Below are positions 1 through 5,210 of a stretch of 5,380 nt of DNA, piece after piece. Positions within the stretch are counted from its first letter, which is position 1; each line of letters begins with the position of its first letter. The position numbers and the translations under genes were made by a program. This DNA is from Oscillospiraceae bacterium. Lineage in GTDB: Bacteria > Bacillota > Clostridia > Oscillospirales > Ruminococcaceae. The notes beneath the pieces are model-generated. The model saw nothing but the letters and a program-made list of their open reading frames with translations, did not search any database and was not told where the DNA came from. Location: NCBI GenBank assembly GCA_015067375.1, contig SVMQ01000170.1:1-5380 (forward strand). The letters are read 5' to 3'.

Positions 1-380
1 TCGTCAGCCTGAACAAGAATGGCAAGCTTTGAATAGCGTTCTTCCCATGCAGTGTGGACCAGCTCGATATTTCCGCCGAACTGAGTCTGGAACATCTCAA
101 GCGACACGGGAACAGGATTGCCCTCTGTGGGATTTATGTCCCATGAGGAAAGAAACTTTACAGTACCGTTTTCAAGCTTCTTGGCGCCGATGTCGATCTC
201 TGCGACCTTGGAAGCGTCCTCCTCGTTCATGGTAGCCTTAGTTGTGGAGGCGGTAGTAACAGGTGCGCTTGATGTTCCGCTTGGAGCAGTGCTTACAGCA
301 GGGGTGTCTTCGCACGCGGTAATAGTCAGAACACTGGCGATTGCGAGTACCGCAGATGTGATCTTCTTAAATGTTTTCAT
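1..380 (-). CDS. Sugar ABC-transporter solute-binding lipoprotein (N-terminal part; continues off left edge)
   Basis: This is the first 126 codons of a lipoprotein that probably captures gluco-oligosaccharides outside the membrane for an ABC importer. Residues 1-22 form a lipoprotein signal (MKTFKK, hydrophobic core, ITAC lipobox) with the acylated Cys at residue 23. A Ser/Thr/Ala-rich tether covers about residues 24-50. The folded domain begins near residue 73 with VKFLSSW, followed by an AWEERYSKLAILVQAD stretch (111-126) of the kind found in family 1 (MalE-like) binding proteins. The ATG at 380 follows a GAAAGGACGG ribosome binding site. It is transcribed divergently from the wall-anchored protein at 630 and has the shared locus promoter (424-476). 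Permease genes would be expected beyond the left edge but are not visible. Substrate specificity is inferred only from the neighbours. Confidence 0.8.
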   Translation of the reverse strand, partial: MKTFKKITSAVLAIASVLTITACEDTPAVSTAPSGTSSAPVTTASTTKATMNEEDASKVAEIDIGAKKLENGTVKFLSSWDINPTEGNPVPVSLEMFQTQFGGNIELVHTAWEERYSKLAILVQAD

Positions 381-423
381 ATCGTAAACCGTCCTTTCAG
401 TTGTTGTCGTTTGCTGTAATCAC

Positions 424-476
424 ATGATACACCAAACGGCGCCTTGGAAATAACATAATCATGCTCTTTATATCAC
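424..476 (-). promoter_or_regulatory. Promoter of the solute-binding protein gene with shared GTGATATAAA element
   Basis: Read on the minus strand, a 20-bp element GTGATATAAAGAGCATGATT (457-476) is followed after 27 bp by a -10 hexamer TATCAT (424-429). A degenerate second half-site (TGTTAT) lies 20 bp after the TGATAT of the first. No good -35 hexamer is visible at 17 bp, which suggests activator dependence. The predicted start lies near 417, giving a leader of roughly 37 nt. The same layout occurs at the three other structural genes of this window. Confidence 0.75.
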
Positions 477-478
477 AT

Positions 479-517
479 TTTTAACCCAATTGAGCATCTC
501 TGCATTTTGGGTTAAAA
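479..517. repeat. Inverted repeat centred between two divergent promoters (candidate operator)
   Basis: TTTTAACCCAA (479-489) and its exact reverse complement TTGGGTTAAAA (507-517) flank a 17-bp centre. The symmetry axis at 498 coincides with the midpoint between the upstream ends of the two promoter elements (476 and 520). Allowing two mismatched bases, the symmetry runs on outward into TATCAC on the left and GTGATA on the right. It could be a site for a second regulator or an upstream element shared by both promoters. The sequence is not found in the GH16/GH5 intergenic region, so it seems specific to this gene pair. Confidence 0.6.
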
Positions 518-519
518 TC

Positions 520-572
520 GTGATAAAAACATCATTTTTATGATATAAGCAAGACGTTTTTTCTGCTATCAT
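520..572 (+). promoter_or_regulatory. Promoter of the wall-anchored protein gene with shared element
   Basis: A diverged copy of the locus element, GTGATAAAAACATCATTTTT (520-539), is followed after exactly 27 bp by a -10 hexamer TATCAT (567-572). The second half-site is strong here: TGATATAAG at 541-549. The predicted start is near 579, giving a leader of about 50 nt. A small hairpin lies in the leader (GGATA 586-590 with TATCC 597-601). The element's first half is the weakest of the four, but the spacing is identical. Confidence 0.65.
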
Positions 573-629
573 GTAATCACAGAAAGGATACGGCGTTATC
601 CGAAAAAACGAACGAAAGGATCTTACATT

Positions 630-1220
630 ATGAAACTCAGAAAGCTTATAACAGGCATCGCAGCTTCCGCATGTGCTGCAGCAGTTCTCGCAGTTGGCGC
701 TTCCGCTTATGATCTGAATACCGATCTCAACATTTTCTGGAGCGCGAACATAACAGTACCCGGAACTGAATTTATCGGCGTTCAGGACGGCGCGTATGTT
801 ACCATCACTTACACTGTGGATCAGTCTCTTGCAGATATGGAAGGTCATAACTACTGGTGCATTAAGCCCATGATCAATGACGCCGGCTGGCCCTTGGTTG
901 ATGGTATCACAGAGCTTACTACCTCTGAGGCAGGCGACTCATACGTTATTGATCCAGATACTACCTCCATCACATTCACTATCCCCGAGGCTCATGCTGA
1001 GCACGTTGAGATCGCAGGTCTTGCGTTTATGGGACATGGTATCAAATTGGAAACACTGACTGTTTCTAATGAAGCTCCCGCTGACGACGCAGGCGATACA
1101 TCTGCTCCCACAGAAGACAATAAGGGAAATCCCGATACAGGCGTTGAGGGCGTTGCAGCAGCCGCTGCTGCTGCAACTGTTGCCGCAGGTGCTTTGATAA
1201 TTAGTAGAAAAAGAAAGTAA
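630..1220 (+). CDS. Small secreted wall-anchored protein with a carbohydrate-binding-like beta-sandwich and NPDTG sorting signal
   Basis: This 196-residue surface protein probably tethers a single glycan-binding module to the cell wall. Residues 1-26 are a Sec signal peptide (MKLRK, Ala-rich core, likely cleavage after ASA). Residues about 27-147 are rich in alternating beta-strand patterns, for example YVTITYTVD and SITFTIP. They contain exposed-type aromatics (FW at 36-37, YW at 75-76, GW at 86-87) and end in a KLETLTVS strand typical of jelly-roll carbohydrate-binding modules. An acidic Pro/Thr linker (148-166) leads to NPDTG (167-171), an Ala-rich hydrophobic segment (172-191) and a basic RKRK tail, which is a sortase-type wall-sorting signal. 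The start is supported by GAAAGGAT about 10 nt upstream. No catalytic motif is visible. The CBM family cannot be named from sequence alone. The shared promoter and neighbours suggest a beta-glucan ligand. Confidence 0.75.
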   Translation: MKLRKLITGIAASACAAAVLAVGASAYDLNTDLNIFWSANITVPGTEFIGVQDGAYVTITYTVDQSLADMEGHNYWCIKPMINDAGWPLVDGITELTTSEAGDSYVIDPDTTSITFTIPEAHAEHVEIAGLAFMGHGIKLETLTVSNEAPADDAGDTSAPTEDNKGNPDTGVEGVAAAAAAATVAAGALIISRKRK

Positions 1221-1265
1221 TCAATAAGCTTCATGGAAACTCCTAATAAAATAACCTAAGAGATA

Positions 1266-1297
1266 CCCCCGAACAGTAAGTTCGGGGGCGTTTCTGT
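1266..1297 (+). terminator. Terminator after the wall-anchored protein gene
   Basis: CCCCCGAAC (1266-1274), a 5-nt loop and GTTCGGGGG (1280-1288) form a perfect 9-bp GC-rich stem followed by CGTTTCTGT. The U-tract is modest. It lies between two convergent genes, 45 bp after the stop of the 630 gene and 17 bp past the AraC stop, so it may also end the regulator transcript. Confidence 0.75.
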
Positions 1298-1304
1298 ATA
1301 AAAA

Positions 1305-2051
1305 TCAACAAAATACATCAGGCTTTCGGGTTCGGAAAAATCGCTCCCTGAAGCTTTTGGGAGTGTAGCCAGTGTGCTTTCTGAACACCTGAATAAAATG
1401 GCTTTCGGAGCTGAAACAGAGATAATCCGATATCTCAAGACAAGAATATTCAGAGAACTTCAGCATGTTTTCGGCGGCTTCTATGCGTTTTTTGGTGATG
1501 TAAGCCGAAACGGTCATTCCGACCTCTTTATGGAATAGCTTTGAAAGATATGCAGGACTTAACGCCGTTATCTCAGCAAGCTTTTCAAGAGAAATCTTTG
1601 TGTGAAGATTGTCGTAGATGTAATCAAGGCAGACTGTGACAGATCTCGGGTAGCGGTTCTGCTTGCGAATAAGCTGCATACGCTGCGCGTAGTCGTCCAC
1701 CACTTCGCGGTGCAGAAGATTTATCTCGTCCTCTGTGCGGCATTTGTCGATGCTGCGTATGTATATATCACTGAGATTATATGCCGCTTCCATCTCCATG
1801 CCGCCCTCTATGCAATATCGCGTTATAAATGCCACAGTGATCGTAAGGTGATATTTAAGATTTCGCAGGCTGTCGTCACTGAGCTTGCCCATATCCTCGC
1901 TGTTGAAAGGCTTGAAAAGGCGCTTGGCTTCCTCGGGATCGCCGTCTTTTATGCTCTGAAAAAACGCCATCTCCCGCTCGTATGATAAATGTGAAACATT
2001 GTATTCTCTATTCAGAAATTCCACATGAGAAAGCTTTTTTTGTATGTCCAT
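1305..2051 (-). CDS. AraC-family transcriptional regulator
   Basis: This 248-residue protein is probably the activator of this locus. Residues about 138-240 form a typical AraC DNA-binding domain with two helix-turn-helix units. The first is around 153-175 (ISLEKLAEITALSPAYLSKL). The second is around 205-235, with the family signature FSSESHFIQVFRKHTGYTPKSFR. Residues 1-135 are predicted mostly helical, with no His-rich cupin sugar-binding barrel of the classical AraC type. The effector is therefore unknown and may be sensed by a helical domain. The ATG at 2051 follows GAGGTGAT closely. It lies between the structural genes and has its own promoter at 2070-2098 without the shared element, consistent with constitutive expression of a regulator. 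DNA binding to the shared element is inferred from direct-repeat spacing and location. Confidence 0.9.
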   Translation of the reverse strand: MDIQKKLSHVEFLNREYNVSHLSYEREMAFFQSIKDGDPEEAKRLFKPFNSEDMGKLSDDSLRNLKYHLTITVAFITRYCIEGGMEMEAAYNLSDIYIRSIDKCRTEDEINLLHREVVDDYAQRMQLIRKQNRYPRSVTVCLDYIYDNLHTKISLEKLAEITALSPAYLSKLFHKEVGMTVSAYITKKRIEAAENMLKFSEYSCLEISDYLCFSSESHFIQVFRKHTGYTPKSFRERFFRTRKPDVFC

Positions 2052-2069
2052 ATCATCACCTCAAAGTTT

Positions 2070-2098
2070 ATTTTACTATATTTTCTCAGGAAAAGCAA
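2070..2098 (-). promoter_or_regulatory. Sigma-A promoter of the AraC regulator gene
   Basis: On the minus strand TTGCTT (2093-2098) and TAAAAT (2070-2075) are separated by exactly 17 bp, a good housekeeping promoter. The predicted start is near 2063, right at the 5' edge of the GAGGTG ribosome binding site (2057-2062), so the leader would be only about 12 nt. No GTGATATAAA element is present, unlike the four structural-gene promoters. Confidence 0.65.
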
Positions 2099-2131
2099 CT
2101 TAAATATGGCAAAGCTTCAAAATTCACATAG

Positions 2132-2157
2132 AGTCTGCGGCTAAAAAGCCGCAGACT
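2132..2157 (-). terminator. Terminator after the GH16 gene
   Basis: An 11-bp perfect stem (2132-2142 with 2147-2157) with a four-base loop lies 10 bp beyond the GH16 stop codon. The stem is GC-rich (CTGCGGC core). The tract downstream on the minus strand is only weakly T-rich (CTATGTGAATTTTG), so termination may be incomplete and some read-through into the AraC gene is possible. Confidence 0.7.
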
Positions 2158-2167
2158 GTCCTGCTTT

Positions 2168-3001
2168 TTATTCGAACGGTGTAAATCTAACCCATTCGTA
2201 TTCTGCTGTAAGCGGCATACTTGTATCGTCAAAGGCGTTCAGCCAACCGTCAACACCCTTGCCGCACCAAGCGTTCATCATGATCTTGCTTTCGGTGACA
2301 GGGATATTTTCCGTGGCGGTGTACACTTCTTCGCCGTCAACATACCATACGATCTTGTCCTCGTGCCATTCGAATGCGTAGGTGTGAAAATCCTCTGCTG
2401 CGTCAAATCCAAGCTCATGTATATACTCATGATTTCCGCGGCTGTCGGTGAAGTAATTAAACTGTACTATTGTGGTATCCTTTCCGAGAAATTCAATATC
2501 TATCTCGTCCCAGGGATTGTTATCGGAGGGGCCTGTGTAGGTGAAGAACGAGGATACAACTCCGTCATTTTTTATCGGCTTCATGCTGACTTCATATCTT
2601 CCGTAGCCGTAGAATTCGCGGCTTCTGAACTCGCCGCCTGCATACGGTATTCCGACTGTCGGTGTGATATCGTTGTTAATGATAAGCTGCATCTTGCCAT
2701 CATCAAAGGTAACGTTGCGCTTGCGCCATGTTACATTGAACATACTTCCGTTAGTCCAGCCGTCGGCACATTCCCAGCCCTCGGGCATACCGTCAGCAAA
2801 CTGCGCATAGGCGTGTCCTTCCGGTATGGATTGCACGGGAGCTTCTTCAGGAACAGAAGCTGTTGTGGCTTCCGTAGAGCTTGTGTCAGCAGTGGAAGCT
2901 GAAGTCTGCTGCTCTGAAACAGACGTGGTCGCATTGTTTGCACAGCCTGTAAGAAGAGCTGCCGCTATTAATAATGATAAGGTCTTATTGAAATATTTCA
3001 T
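2168..3001 (-). CDS. GH16 endo-beta-1,3-1,4-glucanase (lichenase), lipoprotein
   Basis: This 277-residue surface lipoprotein should cut mixed-linkage beta-glucans (lichenan, cereal beta-glucan) into oligosaccharides. Residues 1-19 are a lipoprotein signal with lipobox LTGC and acylated Cys20. Residues 21-60 are a Ser/Thr/Ala/Glu-rich tether. The GH16 jelly roll spans about 64-277. The catalytic motif DEIDIEFLGKDTT (165-177) matches bacterial lichenases, with nucleophile E166, D168 and acid/base E170, followed by the typical QFNYFT. The ATG at 3001 is chosen because GGAGGAG (3008-3014) ends 6 nt upstream. An in-frame GTG at 3016 overlaps that site and would precede the signal peptide. It is divergent from the GH5 gene, with the shared promoter at 3039-3091 and a terminator at 2132-2157. 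Family and lichenase activity are well supported by the motif; the exact substrate range is inferred. Confidence 0.93.
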   Translation of the reverse strand: MKYFNKTLSLLIAAALLTGCANNATTSVSEQQTSASTADTSSTEATTASVPEEAPVQSIPEGHAYAQFADGMPEGWECADGWTNGSMFNVTWRKRNVTFDDGKMQLIINNDITPTVGIPYAGGEFRSREFYGYGRYEVSMKPIKNDGVVSSFFTYTGPSDNNPWDEIDIEFLGKDTTIVQFNYFTDSRGNHEYIHELGFDAAEDFHTYAFEWHEDKIVWYVDGEEVYTATENIPVTESKIMMNAWCGKGVDGWLNAFDDTSMPLTAEYEWVRFTPFE

Positions 3002-3038
3002 AGTTTTCTCCTCCACTTTGTGTTGCTTTGTTGATATG

Positions 3039-3091
3039 ATTTTATCATTTATATCACTTTTGTGATATCAGAATTATGCTGTTTATATCAC
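3039..3091 (-). promoter_or_regulatory. Promoter of the GH16 gene with shared element and extra half-site
   Basis: On the minus strand GTGATATAAACAGCATAATT (3072-3091) is followed after exactly 27 bp by the -10 hexamer TAAAAT (3039-3044). The second half-site TGATAT (3065-3070) lies 20 bp after the first. A third copy, GTGATATAAA (3048-3057), lies between the -35 region and the -10 box. It forms an inverted repeat with the second half-site (ATATCAC, TTTT, GTGATAT at 3051-3068). Predicted leader about 30 nt. Confidence 0.75.
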
Positions 3092-3129
3092 GAAATTGCT
3101 ATAAAATGTTAATACAATACTGCAAAATT

Positions 3130-3182
3130 GTGATATAAAGAGCGTGATTTTGATATGCGGTTTTCGCAATATGTGTTATGAT
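3130..3182 (+). promoter_or_regulatory. Promoter of the GH5 gene with shared element
   Basis: GTGATATAAAGAGCGTGATT (3130-3149) is followed after 27 bp by the -10 hexamer TATGAT (3177-3182), which has an extended TGT immediately before it. The second half-site TGATAT (3151-3156) lies 20 bp after the first. The element differs from that of the solute-binding protein gene at one of 20 positions. Confidence 0.75.
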
Positions 3183-3200
3183 ATCATCAACAAATAAAAC

Positions 3201-3207
3201 AGAAAGG
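3201..3207 (+). promoter_or_regulatory. Ribosome binding site that decides the GH5 start
   Basis: AGAAAGG lies 4 nt before an ATG at 3212 and 10 nt before a second in-frame ATG at 3218. The other AAAGG sites here (genes at 380 and 630) lie 10-12 nt before their start codons, which favours 3218. The choice changes the protein by two residues only. Confidence 0.55.
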
Positions 3208-3217
3208 TTGAATGAAT

Positions 3218-4171
3218 ATGTTAAAGAACAAAGGTTTTTATAAAGGTGTTGATCTTGGCGGCTGGTTTTCCCAGTGCGATTACAGCAAGGACAGGTTGGA
3301 CAATTTTGTCACGGAGCAGGATCTTGCAACGATCGCATCATGGGGACTTGACCATGTGCGCATACCCGTTGATTACAATGTGTTTGAAAACGAGGACGGC
3401 ACATATAAAGAAGATGGTTTTCAGCGTATAGACAAGGTAATTGAGCAGTGCAAAAAGCATGGGCTGCGCATAGTGCTTGATCTCCACAAGACCGCAGGCT
3501 TCTCTTTTGATAACTACGGCGAGAATGAGAGCGGCTTTTTTGAAAGCGAGGAGCTTCAGGAGCGCTTTTATCGTCTGTGGGAGCAGTTTGCTGAGCGGTA
3601 CGGTAAATTCAGTGACACGGTGGCTTTTGAACTGCTTAACGAAGTTACCGACAAGGGCTTCATTGACGCTTGGAACAGGATATCGAACGAGTGTATACGT
3701 CGCATAAGACAGTATGCTCCCGACAGTATAATCTTGGTCGGAAGCTACTGGAACAACAGCGTTACAGCAGTAGCAGACCTTGCGAAGCCTTATGATGATA
3801 AGGTAGTGTATAACTTCCACTGCTATGACCCGCTGAAATTCACGCATCAAGGCGCTTACTGGACTGAGGCAATAAATAAAGATGAGCGCTTTACTTTTGA
3901 GGAAAGCAATATCACCGCCGAATACTTTGAGGAGCTGTTCAAACCTGCGTTGGAAGCCGCAAAGCTCAATAACACCTCTCTCTACTGCGGTGAATATGGT
4001 GTTATCAGCTGTGTTTCTCCTGAGGATACTTTGAAATGGTATAAATGCATTAACAGCGTATTTGAAAAATACGGTATTGCCCGTAGCGCATGGAACTATA
4101 AGCAGATGGATTTCGGTATCTCGGACAGCCGGCTTGATGATGTTCGCGATGAGCTTTTGAAATATCTTTAA
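3218..4171 (+). CDS. GH5 endo-beta-glucanase, CelC-like, no signal peptide
   Basis: This enzyme of 317 residues (319 if it starts at 3212) is a single GH5 TIM barrel that should hydrolyse beta-1,4 or mixed-linkage glucan chains. It begins directly with GVDLGGW and shows the family landmarks in order: HVRIPVDY (46-53), LDLHK (87-91), FELLNEV with acid/base E142, NFHCYDP (199-205), YCGEYGV with nucleophile E259, and AWNYKQMDF (291-299). The overall pattern resembles Clostridium thermocellum CelC, known to act on cellulose and barley glucan. No signal peptide, lipobox or accessory module is seen, so a cytoplasmic location is likely. That would place it after oligosaccharide uptake, complementing the surface GH16. 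It is divergent from the GH16 gene and shares its promoter design. The subfamily assignment is from memory of CelC and is moderately sure. Confidence 0.9.
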   Translation: MLKNKGFYKGVDLGGWFSQCDYSKDRLDNFVTEQDLATIASWGLDHVRIPVDYNVFENEDGTYKEDGFQRIDKVIEQCKKHGLRIVLDLHKTAGFSFDNYGENESGFFESEELQERFYRLWEQFAERYGKFSDTVAFELLNEVTDKGFIDAWNRISNECIRRIRQYAPDSIILVGSYWNNSVTAVADLAKPYDDKVVYNFHCYDPLKFTHQGAYWTEAINKDERFTFEESNITAEYFEELFKPALEAAKLNNTSLYCGEYGVISCVSPEDTLKWYKCINSVFEKYGIARSAWNYKQMDFGISDSRLDDVRDELLKYL

Positions 4172-4260
4172 AATGTTGTCCTTGCATATCTTCCAATAAT
4201 CAAGGAGAAACGGCGCTTTTAACGGCTATCGGCTAAATAATGGCAATATGAGTGTCGGTT

Positions 4261-4286
4261 TTGTATTTTTGCTATTGTATTTTTGC
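4261..4286 (+). repeat. Tandem 12-bp repeat in the gap after the GH5 gene
   Basis: TTGTATTTTTGC occurs at 4261-4272 and again at 4275-4286, 14 bp apart. It lies in the 215-bp gap between the GH5 stop and the helicase remnant, just before the probable terminator. It may be a simple duplication or supply T-tracts for termination. No gene was seen in this gap. Confidence 0.5.
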
Positions 4287-4290
4287 AAAT

Positions 4291-4330
4291 ACACTAACCC
4301 CGCTACGGAAATATCGCGGCGGGGGTGTTT
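4291..4330 (+). terminator. Probable terminator after the GH5 gene
   Basis: ACAC (4291-4294) and CCCCGC (4298-4303) pair with GCGGGG-type bases at 4319-4324 and GTGT at 4325-4328, with a 3-base bulge and a loop of about 14 nt, followed by TTTAAT. The stem is imperfect and lies 120 bp past the GH5 stop, so it may instead belong to older sequence at this junction. Confidence 0.5.
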
Positions 4331-4386
4331 AATGCTTGTAAATCATTCTGTAGAGCCGTTTAGAGCAAAATAAAAGAACTAAACAA

Positions 4387-5043
4387 TTGTTTGTTCCGTA
4401 CAGGTATGGTACGCGACGATATCGTTCATCTTCCGCTGTATACGGTATGTTTGGTCCGCTTGGCAATGCTGGCGGAGAGCGTCGTTTGAACGTAGCAGTT
4501 ACAAGAGCGAAGTGTAATGTTAAGCTTGTGGGCTCGATCCTTCCATCAGATATTGATCTTAGTAGAACGAATTCTGAAGGTGTACGTATGCTGCGTTCCT
4601 ATATTGAGTATGCAAGAAATGGTGTAGCAGCTTTAAGGTCTGCTGCAAGCTCGGAAGTATTTGACTCTACAGATGAGTTCTGCGATATCGTTGCAGACTA
4701 TCTTGAGAGCGAAGGCTATAAGATACATCGACAGGTTGGATGTTCAGATTATAAGATAGACATTGCTGTTGAGGATCCTGAGCATGCTGGTGATTATATT
4801 GCAGGTATAGAATGCGATGGCAATTCTTACATGCAGGCGAGAACAGCCCGTGACAGAGATCATCTCAGAAGATCTGTTCTCCAGAACATGGGATGGAATA
4901 TGTATCGAGTATGGTCGTCAGAATGGCATCGTGATCCAGTAACTGAAAAGCAATCATTATTGGATTTCCTGAACTCGCTCAGTGAAAAGGATGATGCAGA
5001 TGTGCATGAGATCAGCGAGAGTATACTCCTTATAAGAACATGA
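4387..5043 (+). pseudogene. Remnant of a large SF1 helicase with C-terminal endonuclease-like domain (5'-truncated, frameshifted)
   Basis: An open frame of 218 codons keeps only the end of a very large helicase of the DUF4011/AAA_11-AAA_12 type. FGPLGNAGGERRLNVAVTRAK (22-42) covers the SF1 motif VI region, with DIDLSR (55-60) just after it. Residues about 92-190 match the MTES_1575-like REase-fold domain: VGCSDYKIDIAV with D125, GIECDG with E142 and D144, ARDRDHLRR, and RVWSSEW. The first 13 residues make no sense for the family. In the neighbouring frame, 4403-4426 reads GMVRDDIV, which resembles the motif V region (GMERD) that should stand just upstream. A one-base frameshift near 4420-4428 is therefore likely, and everything before it is missing. 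No promoter or ribosome binding site is seen. A complete family member is more than a thousand residues long, so function is presumably lost. Such helicases are often found in defence or mobile regions. Confidence 0.75.
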
Positions 5044-5210
5044 ACGCAGATGAGATTGCTCAGTTTACAGCGGTACAGCGTATCCCTTTTCCTACTATGG
5101 CGTATCTCTTGTCGGGACAGAAGATCTCTGAATTAACCTGCCGAAAAATAATTGAGGCAGCAATAAGTTGTGGCTCACAAGATGATATCAGTATATTATT
5201 TGGAGTCTAA
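5040..5210 (+). CDS. Unrecognised 56-residue ORF overlapping the helicase remnant
   Basis: An ORF begins with ATG at 5040 overlapping the stop of the preceding frame as ATGA, and ends at TAA 5208-5210. The product begins MNADEIAQFTAVQRIPFPTM and ends in DDISILFGV. I recognise no family, signal peptide or membrane segment. No ribosome binding site is evident, so translation would depend on coupling to the upstream frame. It is in the same frame as the transposase sequence that follows its stop codon, but its residues do not resemble a transposase. It could be a small gene, a displaced end of the helicase region, or chance. Confidence 0.3.
   Translation: MNADEIAQFTAVQRIPFPTMAYLLSGQKISELTCRKIIEAAISCGSQDDISILFGV

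Noticed and set aside
586..601. Hairpin in the leader of the 630 gene as a riboswitch or attenuator
   Set aside because: The stem is only 5 bp and the roughly 50-nt leader is too short for a known riboswitch; it is noted under the promoter only.
468..848. Minus-strand ORF of 126 codons across the first divergent promoter region
   Set aside because: It overlaps two well-supported promoters and the signal peptide of the 630 gene, and the product looks like no known protein.
992..1234. Minus-strand ORF of 80 codons opposite the wall-anchored protein
   Set aside because: It is the mirror of the Ala-rich tail and linker of the 630 gene, with no ribosome binding site or family resemblance.
1760..2670. 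Further GTGATAT heptamers inside the AraC and GH16 coding regions
   Set aside because: They lack the AAA that follows in the promoter copies and have no half-site partner or -10 box at the right distance; chance matches to a short AT-rich word.
2363..2902. Plus-strand ORF of 179 codons inside the GH16 gene
   Set aside because: It is antisense to a clear GH16 domain with intact catalytic residues; no promoter or ribosome binding site supports it.
3002..3016. Five-residue N-terminal extension of GH16 from an in-frame GTG at 3016
   Set aside because: The GTG overlaps the GGAGGAG ribosome binding site that serves the ATG at 3001, and the extension would precede a complete lipoprotein signal peptide.
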